Of a DNA stretch of 64,000 bases, positions 36,245 to 47,032 are shown piece after piece. Position 1 is the stretch's first letter, and each line of letters begins with the position of its first letter. The position numbers and the translations under genes are program-made. The notes below the pieces were generated by a model. The model searched no databases. It had not been told where the DNA came from and was given only the letters and a program-made list of their open reading frames with translations. The DNA lies in NCBI GenBank assembly GCA_002633005.1, contig NMRA01000096.1, positions 626,614-690,613 on the forward strand. The letters are read 5' to 3'. The DNA comes from Phoronis australis. Its lineage: Eukaryota > Phoronida > Phoronidae.

Positions 36245-36530
36245 GCTCCATTAACCCAGAAATTTCACACAGCCGTTGACTACCCGGGCATTGTTGACTT
36301 ATGCTCATCACCTCGTCGAAAAACTTAGGCTACATGAACATGTAAAGCTAACGGATCGGCGGGGGTGCATGATCTGGTAGTCACTCGACACCCACCTTGT
36401 TCATTGCAGCCATTTAAGTGGAAATCAATCAAATAAACGTCATTTTGTAGCATGATTCGCCGCCTTTTGTAACAAAGAATTGTGTCGTCCGTTTCAAAAA
36501 CAGCACGTTCGTGACACATATTTCTGATAT
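36245..36530. repeat. Diverged dispersed repeat, copy 1
   Basis: This stretch aligns in the same direction with 51165-51430, sharing for example TTAAGTG, CAGTACGCTCGTGTC-like and GGGGTGCATG blocks. On the minus strand both can encode FHLNGCN[E/G]Q followed by a GTG donor-like site. Its nature is not known. Confidence 0.5.
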
Positions 36531-37099
36531 ATTATGCAAATAAGTTGTATTTTATTCCATTAGTCAATGATGCAGTCACTGACACACACATTTTAACCAC
36601 TCTTGAGTGTACTTGAGTGTACTGTATTACTTTGCTTATCAGACAATGCCAGAATAACCTCTTTGTAACATACAGGTTTAGTTCATATTTCTACCACTAG
36701 CATTTCACTGTTTGCAACTCCTCTACAAGAGTGGAACATGTAATTTGAGTGTATTGTTGTTATGTACAATATATTGATGAGACCTGATTACTTGTATTAA
36801 AAAAGATAGGAAGAGTGTTGTTTTTACAAATATATGTTCACTAAAGTCTTTGGTAATATTGCATAACTTCAAACCCAAATGTCTCAAGAATATGCAACTT
36901 TATATGCGGTAACTTTTAGATTTTGAAAACTCACTATTACATGATTTAAAAAAACGCCAAAATGAAATTTCTCCCTGAAGTACTCACAAAAAGTATTTTC
37001 TAGAGGTCCTACAAAACTTATACGCCCAACGTGTAGTCGACCTGTTACGCTGAGAATAACGCCTTATATGTAGCGTGAAGACCCCAGCAATCCTGATAT

Positions 37100-37666
37100 A
37101 TCGAATCGAGAATTATTAAAAGTCATGACTGAAGAGCTAGAAACGGTGATTAAAGATTTGGTTTGCGGAATGGAATCTCTAAAAGGATCATGAGTCTGTC
37201 AAAGAAGAGAATTTGCAACTGGAGGAGGATAGGAAGAGTGAATTTAATAATTTCATTTCAAGTGATTATTTTGTATCAATGGTGAATGATATAACTATAG
37301 AATTATACACTGATAGAAACAATGGTATATAGAGTTTAGAAAAAGTTTGTAGAGAGGTTGGTAATGTTATATCTTCATCAACAGGTAAACGGTGTAAGAG
37401 ACAAGGCCGCGACGGATGTAAATGATTCGATTCTGAGCTAAAAACACTGAAAAGAAGAAAATGTAAGCTTTTAGAAGCATTTTGAAACAATGTAACTGAA
37501 TCCTTATTGAACGAAAACATTGGTATCAAGAAAAATTTTAGAAAAATGTGTAAATTTAAAAAAGGAAATATAGACGAGAAACTTGTGAAAATGTTATTAA
37601 AGGAGAATGCCACCCAAAAACAAACTAGTTTGTATCAATTTAGATCAGGTAGTTCCACTCGATAAC
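37100..37666 (+). pseudogene. Decayed coiled-coil-like frame of unknown family
   Basis: One frame is nearly open for ~180 codons, with a frameshift near 37195 and internal TAG/TGA codons. It reads ELLKVMTEELETVIKDL, then EENLQLEEDRKSEFNNF, SELKTLKRRKCKLLEAF and KLVKMLLKENATQKQTS, ending at TAA. The Glu/Lys-rich, Leu-spaced sequence suggests a coiled coil. No family was recognised. Confidence 0.35.
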
Positions 37667-38769
37667 AGCAAGTACAGCTCTTTTACCTGACACCTTACGG
37701 CAGACAGAGGTGTTGAAATTAACTAATGACGTCAGAAGTTCGAATGCATTCTGTTCAACTGTTCACAACAAGCTTATTGGTGTCAGCTTATCGCTTGAAT
37801 TCATCGTTTTACACCAATAAATCATCAAAACTCGATGTAAAACCCTTAAAAATACATCACATCGAGTTATTGAACAAACATGTTATTTTATTTCGCTGTT
37901 ACGGATTTTTTGGTATTTAAACGTACCGTAGCCTACAAAGTTCGGTAGGCCAATTTACCAAGGTCGGTCGCGGGAGATGAGGGTCTGTTCGGTGATAAAT
38001 TCAAGTTATTCATCCGTAAAATACAGACAGAAGAACATAGCTGTGTGTTGTAATTTTACACTTGCGATTTCGTTCAGTTCTAAACGCACAAAACGCTTGC
38101 TATCCCGGCCAGTGGCTCGGAACCGGATCAGGCCCGTCGCGACCGGACTGAAGACATCACGAACATAAACAAGTCAAAGTTGGAAACTAAACTTCCAGTC
38201 ACAAAAAGACTATACTAGTGAGCTAAAGAAAAAATGTGCACGTGATTATTTTTGTGAATTAGCGGCAAAACTGCAAATCTACTTACTAGCTCGTCGGGGG
38301 CCATGAAGTCTGGTTACCCTTGTACAGAACCACCAGAGCAAAAGTTGTACTGTAACAATGATTCGAATAATGCATATGAATATCTAAATAAATATTTCCC
38401 TCACATCTGACCATAGGATATAAAATAGAGTTATTGTTTCACAACAACTTTATGTCTACAAACACTGAATTAGTATGCGCTCACACGGCCTTGGTGCCTG
38501 GTCAATTAGTTCATTGCATCTAAAGCCGGAAAGGCAGTGATTTATTCATTGCTGGCTTCTCAAAACATTTGCACTCACGAACACTCCAAGGAATTACAAA
38601 TTGTATCTGATGAGAAGACTTTGTTTCAGATTTATATAAGAATTGGTTAGGGTGAGAATAATTCATTTTGAAACAGAACGCACAATAATAAACGTCAACG
38701 TGGCAATTCGCAATCCCGACTTAGATGAGTGCTCATCCGGCGAAGACTCACAGGTCGAACTTTAGGTTT

Positions 38770-39160
38770 CACAGGCCGGAATACACTGATCAAGAAATTA
38801 TAGAGAGGCTCCGTGAACATGCACATACAAGGAAACATACGGATAGCTCCGAAAACCAGTGAATGATTTGTCATGGTGTCAGTGATCTAACTGCACGATC
38901 ATGGAAACGACTGACGCTTGCGTTTGCTGCTCAAATTCGATCCGCAAATGAAATAAAGCGCAGATGTGTCTCACGAGCCATCCTGATTTTGCACCACATT
39001 TAAACAGAGATGTGCTTACACGCTTTTTAGGGCTGAGAAAAAGAACTGGCGAAAACATCCTACACCCTGAGGACCAAACAGAAGCCTCACGAACGAGTCA
39101 GTCATCAAACAGGTTATATAAAACGTTATGTTCTCACGCCTTGAATTAATTGTAGTTGTT
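38770..39160 (+). pseudogene. Dead P2X7-C-terminal-type zinc domain
   Basis: In one frame the sequence reads SWCQ, stop, SNCTIMETTDACVCC, which is the WCxCxxCxxMxT...CxCC pattern of the P2RX7 cytosolic zinc/GDP-binding domain with the second Cys codon changed from TGT to TGA. After a frame change the MCLTSHPDFAPHLNRDVL block matches the C-I-T-x-HP-x-F...VL block of the same family, and upstream EYTDQEIIERLREH fits the lead-in. Such domains are abundant in free-standing invertebrate proteins. Frameshifts and stops make this copy non-functional. Confidence 0.65.
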
Positions 39161-39499
39161 TATGTTTTCATGGCCAACTACAATTCTCCATAATCAAAAA
39201 CTGTCCAACAACCCATCCGATGAAGTGCATGCCACTGACAGACACGGAGAAGTTTTACGGCCTTCTATTTGGTATTAACGGCGTACTTTTCATTCTTCAC
39301 TACCGTGAGCCACTTCCAAAGCATTATGGGCTCTCGAGGAAATCGAAAAAACGATATACCCGCTTTCCTCGCTGCTTCATAATTTGCACAAGCGGGAACG
39401 ATACACCACACCATAGCGCCCTTCACTCTGCAGGAGAACCACTGACGTCGCTGCGTCGTTTCTCACCTTCCTCACAGGTTAAGGTGGCACTGAACAGTT

Positions 39500-42400
39500 A
39501 GACTGCGGCCGCGGCCAATTTGCACTCCCAAAATATTAAAATCTAGTAGTTGGCCAGGTTTGGGGGCATTTTTAGTTAGGTATTTTATGTATGCCAAGTG
39601 AATTTGGTTTGTTTGTATTTGTGAACATGCTGAGAATTTAAAAAGGCCACTTTCTTGGCTGTAGATGCACTCGTCTTCAAGATGGTGGCCCCCTGTTGCA
39701 GTTGTGCATTGCTGTGTAGCAACTGAGAAATTAGCCGCGATTTCAGGTAGCCCTCAAACAAGCCAGATTTGCAAAAAAAAACTAGTTGGTTGACAGTACT
39801 TTTTGACCACATTTTTGGAATTGGTAGGAAATTTGCTTTCGGAATCTAATGTTGGCTTTAGTCGAGCATCGGCAGGGAAGTGGTGGTTTTAGAGCGAAAA
39901 GTGCCGATTTTGCATTTTTTGTCCTTATTTTTCTTAGTCTAGCTTAGTTTCCAATGGGAGTGAAAGGGTCAAAAATACGAGAACAAAGTTTCTGTGCTCA
40001 TCTGTAGGGCTTGTGATGTGAAATGACCCAAAACTTTTCTTTATTTGCATGCTGTTTTTGACACAGTGAAGAAAGGGTGAAGTGTGCATTGACGTGCGTT
40101 CTGATAGGCAAATCCCTGTGAGAACTGTTCAGTGCCTCCTAACGCGACACCTCTCGGCAAGTTAGGATTGACCGTATATGAGGTGATGTGGATATAGACC
40201 GATTAAGCAGAGACCGTAGACATGGGAACTTTTTGGAATTTGATTTATAGGTATATTATCTAGCCACATAGAAAAAACTAGGTTGCCCCCCCAAAGTACT
40301 CACAAGGATGAACGCTATGAGATCTGGCCCACCGACTATCTTTGGTGCTACTATCAGAGACCATAGATAGGGAGATAGTCCACCTAGCGAAATCCCATCG
40401 GACGGCCACTGGTGGACATTGTTGTTTCATGGACTGTAGACACGTCTAGCGAGTGTGCGTGCAATAAACAAATGTGGCAAGATATCACGGCTCCCGTCAG
40501 TAAAAAAGCAATGGTGCTTTTTGCACTGCCTACGGCTGCAGCAACAGTTAATTGAAAATTCGTGACTCATGCTTTTTTGCTTCCTCATTGATTAAGATAA
40601 GGGATGTTCATGATTGAAACAGAGGATATTTCTGCGTGAATCTCTTGCCAGTCATTCAGTGATGGACTGGGTGTCTTTACTGTTTCCTGCATTTGATTGC
40701 TGATATAGAAAATTGTCATAAATTGTTTGCATGATTTATGAAACTACTGATTAGTTTATTCTGTGCCCATTGATGCTTCTAATTACTTTTTTCATTTCGT
40801 TCTGCAGTCTTAATACATTCAGATCTAAAAAATAATTATATTTACTATTATTTACTAATTTTGTTATTGTTTTTTATCATATATTTATTTATATATCTAT
40901 TCTTGATTATTTATTATTGTTTATTTGCTATTACTTATTTAAATCATTTCTTGTGATCCGATACAGTCAACATCCTGGCTGTCGTTGATCAATAATCTGT
41001 ATAATATGGTCATGATATGTACTTCAGTGCATAATAACTGTTATGTTTATGGTTTGGTAACCTACTTGGTTATTTGCCATAGTAAGTGGTGAAGGAAGTG
41101 TTCTTTTAAAGGCACATTGAACCATACATCTGTGGACACTTCGGTGGTATGTGTATTACCTTGGAAACTTGTTACACTTCAGTGACGATGTTGTTTGTTT
41201 AGATTTTTGTTTTGACATGGGTTTTAAAACATCAAGTCAAGAAATAAGGCGTCGTTATGTTATTTACTATGAAGTTGGCCTGCCAACGCAGGCTGAATAT
41301 GCCTTTAACTAACTGCTGATAGTTGATTTAAAAATGTGAGTGATTTATGAGAGCTGGAAAGCATAGTAAAAAATATCCAAAATGGATTGCATATTCAATA
41401 GGCATCTTGGCTGTTTTATGGGGGCATACAAGGCAGGTTTACTGGACTTCAGGCAGGAATTCCATCTCTTGCAGGTTTGGAACCCGTACCCCTCTTGCCT
41501 CCAGTTTCATTCACCACAACCCACCCCAATGCGCTACCCATTTCAGATACCATCGGGCACGGATGCTTGGGGTCCAGTGAATCAGTCCCAAGTAGCGACT
41601 CCACTGTTGCCTAAAACTACTACGTTTTTGGGAGTTTTCTACGTTGAATTCTCAATGATTGAAAATAAGTAGGGATCTTTTCATGCAATGCACCTAATTT
41701 AAGGACTAAGTCCCTAAATGTTTTGACTGAATTAAGAGCTCAGTTTTTAGTTATATTATTATAAAACATCATAAGTCAAAAGAGGAGTTCATAATAAAGA
41801 TAAAATGATAGAAAAATATAAAAACTGTGAGCAAAGAACAAAAAAATGCCTAAAAGATTTACCAACTCAGTTGAGTACAGGCAGATCCAGGGTGGCAGGT
41901 TAAAGGGGTCTGGACCCCCCATTTTCTTTGATTGTAGTGATATCAATGCTAGAATTTTCAAATTGTTGACTTGGGCCACCTTTCTTAAAAAAACATTATC
42001 CGACCCCCCTTTAAAAAATCCTGGATATGACCCTGTTGGGTCGATATTTGGGACAGTTTCATGTCAATGGGCACAGACACAACTGCTTGAATCTAGAACG
42101 TCTTTAAGATGTGAATTTTCGAAAGAAAGATCTTCTAATTTCTCCATTTTATTTTAAAACAAAGTTTGCGTGTTAAAAGGTTACATAATTAATTGTTAAT
42201 TAATTGATATTAAAACCTGGAATATTGGGGGAAGAAAGCTATCTCTGCCCCCAACCTTTCAATTGGTTGACGGGCACCCCCGCTCCTATCTCTTCTTCAG
42301 CAGATCCATTTGCACATTCCTGACCCCCCTGGACAAAATCCTACAGGTTCGGTACCTGCACATTCTCCAGTAACCTACTTTCATCTGCTCAGCTCTTATT

Positions 42401-42700
42401 ACTGAGTCTCCCTCTTGCTTATGATTTATTTCTCGTAATTTATATTACCTTTGCTGCCCAAATTTTTTCTTGGTTTACTCTATATTTTGCCTATGTGTAT
42501 TTTTCCATTACAGTGCTCGTGTTTTTCTGTTTTCAATATTTTAAACAAAGACACTTCACTGACAATTTTGAATTTGACAAACTAAGATCGGCCATAGTGA
42601 ATACCTTGCGTACTTCGTTGGCCCACACACACACGCTAGGTGTCGCCACGGTCCATGACACAATATTGGCGGCGGCCTTGGTGAATAGTCTTGTTAGCGT
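39500..42700. other. Non-coding stretch with an AT-rich low-complexity patch
   Basis: No gene could be supported. Positions 40830-40950 are a TTTATTA-rich low-complexity patch. A small palindromic MITE-like repeat lies at 41880-42050 (ATCCAGGG...TTAAAGGGGTC and its complement). Confidence 0.5.
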
Positions 42701-42739
42701 CTTTGGATTAAGACGGTAAAAAAGACTAATTAAATCGGG

Positions 42740-45085
42740 TGGCATTCTCCTTTAAAGCGTTTCAATGAAACGACTCTAATACTTTCTGGCAACTGACAAA
42801 AACAATTTGCAGAAGTCTTCTCCCAACTTGAAAATAACCTGTGACGAGTGGATTGAATACTTTAGTACGTTGTTGAATACTGAATGTGAAAATAGTAATT
42901 TTGTATTTGACCAATAGGTGGCAGATTTGTTAGAGGATTTTGCTGTGTCAAATGTTCGCGAGATTGTGGAAGTAGTAAATATTATGAAAAGTGGGAAGAG
43001 TCCAGGCGAAGATGGAATACCGATTGAGTTTTTCGAATTTTCAATAGAAAAAATAAGCATTTATTGTGGATGCTTTTTATTATTTTTGCAGTGGGAAATT
43101 CCCAGGGAGGTGACAACAGGATTGATGTAACGCTTGTATAAAAAGGGTGATCCATCAAACCCTGGTAACTACAGAGGAATTACGTTACTCAATGTTATTT
43201 GTAAAATTTTTACTTCTGAATCAATCAAACAGAAGACTGGTAGCGTGGGTGGGTAAAACACATTAGTTCAAGTTATAGAAGAGCAGGCTGGTTTTAGAAA
43301 AATATATTCTACAGTTGATAACATTTTTACACTTAATTGCCTGGTTGAGAAATATTTGTCAAGAAAAAATCAAAACCATTTTATTGTGCCTTTATCGGCT
43401 TTAGCAAATAGTTTGACTCGATAGACAGATTGAAACTTTTTTATATTTCGATAGCAAAAGGTGTCTCAGGGTCACTATTTAAAACCCTACAAAGCATAAA
43501 TGAAAATCAAAAGTCACCTTGGAATAACAGGAAATACATTTGAGTGCAGGAGTGGGGTGAGACACGGTTGTATGCTTAGTCCTCTTTTGCTTTCATTGTA
43601 TATAAACCAATCAGCTGTTGAAATGAGTAGTGAAGAGGGATCTGGTATCCAAATGACCCAAGATATTCAACCTATTATTCTTATTGCTTTTTGCAGATGA
43701 TGTCACGTTATTTGGTGACTCTTTAGTGGAGTTTCAACGACGGCTTAATGCCCTTGAAGGTTTCTATATTAAATGGTATGTGTCTGCAAACATAGGAAAG
43801 TCTAATGCATGCGCGCACCCATGGGGGGAGGTCTGGGCGGGGCTCAAAGGAGCTCCCCCCATTTGGCGAAATGGGCAGAAAGGTCCGCCCCTGAGAGACA
43901 AGAAGTCCGACAAAATGGAACAAAAGTCCCTAAATAAGCGCAAATGCGCAATTGGCATTGGTGTTCCCGTTCTTTTTTTTCTTTTCTAGTCCGTCCCCTC
44001 TTTTGTCAGCAAAAAGTCCACAAAAGTCCACAGCTTCAGAAATTCGAGCCCTCCATGGTGAAGGCTGGGTGCACGCATGTAATGTGTTTGTATTTAAAAA
44101 GTTGGGAAATCAAAGAAATATGAAAAGTGCTTTTATAAACGAAGTGAGTTAACAGTGTGCAATTAATATTAGTATTTAGGAGTTGTATTTTCATGCAGGC
44201 TTAATTAGTCAGTGTGTTGTAGAACACTTGCCCAACAGTCAAACAAAATACTTGATATTGTCAAGCACCTTTTACAAAACATTGACTCTACTAGAAATGC
44301 AAAAGTTGCCTTCAAACTCTTTGATTCCATGGTTGCTCCTTTATTACTGAAATATGAGGAACTAGTTACAGAAAAGACATTGAAAATGTACAAAACAAAC
44401 TTTGTAAATGGCTGTTAAGGACTGGTAACAAAATAACAAATGTCATCGCCAAAAGTGAATGTGGACGGTACGAGCTATCAGTGTCGTACATGATAAAACC
44501 TATTGAATACTTCTTAAAAATGTTAAGATTGAGTAATCGAACGTTTATCAAAGCAGTGCTACAAGATGTTGTATGAAAAAGACATGATTTTTCAAAAACT
44601 AGTGTACGGAATTTAAAAATCTGTTGTTTGTATCTGGATTTGGTCGTGTTTGGTTACACCAAGAAGTTGAAGTCGAATCATTGTTTTTGCAAGCAAAGAC
44701 TAAGAGACGTAAATCTATAGAAATGGCTGGAATGCGTGGATAATATGAGCAAATTTGATTTTTATAGAAATTTCAAAACCAGTTTAGTATGTGAAGAATA
44801 CGTATGTTGCAAGTTGTCATTAAAAAGCAAATATTTGCCGTTGCCAGTATTAGATGCTCAACGCACCGTCTTGGGAAGCGAAATAAGGAGAAAAAAATTA
44901 CCAGGTGAACAAAGGGTATGTTCCGTTTGTAATACAAATGACATACAGGCGGAGATTCATTTTTATTCAATTGTTCAGTTTTACTAAGTTTTGAAAATTT
45001 TATATCAAAGCTATGTTAGACAGAGATGAAATAATGAGTGTCTAATTTCAGTGTGTACCTTTCAACTTTGTATAAATAAATAAAT
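42740..45085 (+). mobile_element. Decayed non-LTR retrotransposon with (AAAT)n tail
   Basis: Broken frames give KSGKSPGEDGIPIEFFEF, LYKKGDPSNPGNYRGITLLN, EEQAGFRK, GVRHGCMLSPLLLSLYIN, LFADDVTLFGDSL, and near the end a RVCSVCNTNDIQAEIHF block, in the usual order of a reverse transcriptase and its 3' Cys-containing end. It ends in AAATAAATAAATAAAT at 45076, a typical tail. It is a different family from the LINE pieces around ADAM A. Several stops and one nested MITE disable it. Confidence 0.85.
43808..44079. mobile_element. 272-bp MITE with 14-bp inverted ends and TAATG duplication
   Basis: The left end is CATGCGCGCACCCA and the complement of the right end is CATGCGTGCACCCA. TAATG flanks both sides (43803-43807, 44080-44084), and removing the insert plus one TAATG restores the LINE frame (GKSNVFVFKK). 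It is a clean insertion and therefore younger than the LINE. Confidence 0.9.
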
Positions 45086-45438
45086 AAATTTCGTCTGTTT
45101 TAAAAATAGTGAATCTGACGACATTTTCTGCAAATCCAAAAATAAAGAAACTCAATAACTTTCATGTTGGGATCCCCACGAAGTAGATTCGTTACGATCT
45201 GTTTAAAAGGTATTTTACGAGTTTTAGCGTTCCAATCAATGGCCAGTTGCATGAAACTCAGGTAAGTCCCCTAAATCTTTTGGGAATTTGTGTCTTTCGG
45301 TACCTACAGATGTAATCTTTTTCTATCATTCTAGCTTTACTATGATTTCCTCTTTGGCTAATGACATTTTCTAATAGTATGTTAACTAAAAACTGAACCT
45401 GGAACTAAAAAAATAATAAATAGGGATTTAGTATTTAA

Positions 45439-46703
45439 AGGCGAATGCAACCTTTTTCATGTCATTATCAACAAAATTACGGTTTCTTTGATTATCCCAA
45501 ACGTATTTTTCAGTTAATAACGGCTTCCCGTAATTTTATTAATTAGTCGTGACTTTCTCCGGAAGTGACGTTTAGGGGGTCAAAAATTTCCCGCCGTTTT
45601 GTTTTCATATAGTCTGACTGTGAGCTGTCTTGTCAATCATTGTTTTACCTCGGTTGTGACAAGTCCAGTCGTCGTTTGCGCTTGTTTACGAGTCAGTCAT
45701 TACGCCGCATGGTTGCTGCGTACCGGGATGTACTCATTATCGTCTCACGCGTACTTTGGACATGACATTACATCGCTTTCCGAAAGATGACACACTCCGC
45801 TGTACTTGTCTCGTTCGTGTGAGGAAAACAGTGTTACCCGTCTACGCAACGGAGAACTTCCCGAGTACGTGGCAAGCATTTTCTGCCGTCGGATTACGAA
45901 AGAGATAAGTACGCGGAATTGATGAAGTTTCCTGCAAAACAACACTGTTGATTACCGGCAGTGCACCGACGCCACCCCCGAGAAGTTCCTTTTTTGAAGC
46001 GAGCTTTGGCCTCTACAGTGACTGGAGCTCTCTCATCTATTGTCACCGTACACCCACACATACCCTAGAGCATGCAATGCAGGGAAGTAGCAGTGATGCG
46101 CCCTGTGCTGGTGTTGTCTGCAGCCCAGAGCCATTAACCAGCCGAGTAGTGGGAGTGAATACAGGCACAGTTCGACACCCAGTGAGGAGGACAGTTCGTC
46201 GTCCAGTGCAACCATGTCTATCCTCGATCTCTGCCTCACACCTCTCAACAGTTGTGTGCGCGCGTTCTGCCTCACTAAACACAAGCTCAAACAAATATTC
46301 ATGCACTGACTATTCGCGAAAAAATTCCTCATCACTGTGTCTGTGATATGGGTCGCCGACTCCAGCCATTTATAGGCTACTACAAATTGAACAATCCCTA
46401 AATCCAATGTAATTGAGTTATCTAACAACCTAGCTTGTCGTAGAATACTCGCCGATGGGAAGTGGTGACGACAACATTAGGAAACCAGGAGGAAAACAAC
46501 AGCGGAACAGATCCTCATAGTAAACTCAAACGTAGAAACAAAATGGCGGAAATTTTTTTACATCTTCATTGTCACTTCCGGAGTAGGGCACGACTTATTA
46601 ATAAAATTACGGGAAGCCGTAATTAACTGAAACATATGATTGGTATAATCAATGAACCGTATTTTTTTACTAAAAATGACATGGAAAAAGGTTGCCTTCT
46701 CCT
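45439..46703 (+). mobile_element. Kolobok-like DNA transposon remnant with TTAA target site
   Basis: Both ends are next to TTAA (45435-45438 and 46704-46707). The left end reads AGGCGAATGCAACC and the complement of the right end AGGAGAAGGCAACC; the inverted repeats extend about 180 bases, to the CGGAAGTGAC blocks. A THAP-domain remnant lies inside. TTAA targets and THAP domains together are features of Kolobok (piggyBac shares only the TTAA). No transposase core is left, so it was deleted internally. Confidence 0.7.
45697..45951 (+). pseudogene. THAP zinc-finger remnant
   Basis: The frame gives HGCCVPGCTH and LHRFPKDDTLR, then after one frameshift SRVRGKHFLPSDYERD and a stop. This is the C2CH THAP pattern (CCVPGC...F-R-F-P...C-x-x-HF), with the third Cys codon TGT changed to CGT (Arg). 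It is the N-terminal DNA-binding finger expected of a Kolobok or P-type transposase. Confidence 0.7.
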
Positions 46704-47032
46704 TTAAATAATGGACGTTGCATTAAAAGATCCCTATTTATTCTCGATAATACTAAGAAAGCAACGTCAGGTTCACTCTTGATTTGTATCTATGCCAAAC
46801 TTTAATTTAGTGACGATACTAAAACAGCTTTAGACAGAATAATCGGCGTTTTCAAAACTAAGCCAGTAGATTTAGGACACTTACTTCAGTCACTATTTTA
46901 GACTGTTCCGAGCGCACTGGCACAGGCCTCTTAAAACCTTAGACAATATTGCCTTCGTGTAATTTACAAATAGTGGTATTAAACTTCGTCAAACGTGTTT
47001 TCTTTTCGACTAACTCGTAATTTTGGAAAAGA

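Noticed and set aside
39220-39501. 93-codon plus-strand frame after the P2X7-type relic
   Set aside because: It does not continue the zinc-domain pattern and has no recognised motif.
41347-41672. Open frames of 77-96 codons near 41.4 kb
   Set aside because: Two overlapping frames on one strand with no domain and low-complexity neighbours.
45948-46428. Overlapping open frames of 131-132 codons on both strands
   Set aside because: They lie inside the Kolobok-like element, are Ser/Pro/Cys-rich shadows of each other, and show no domain beyond the THAP remnant upstream.
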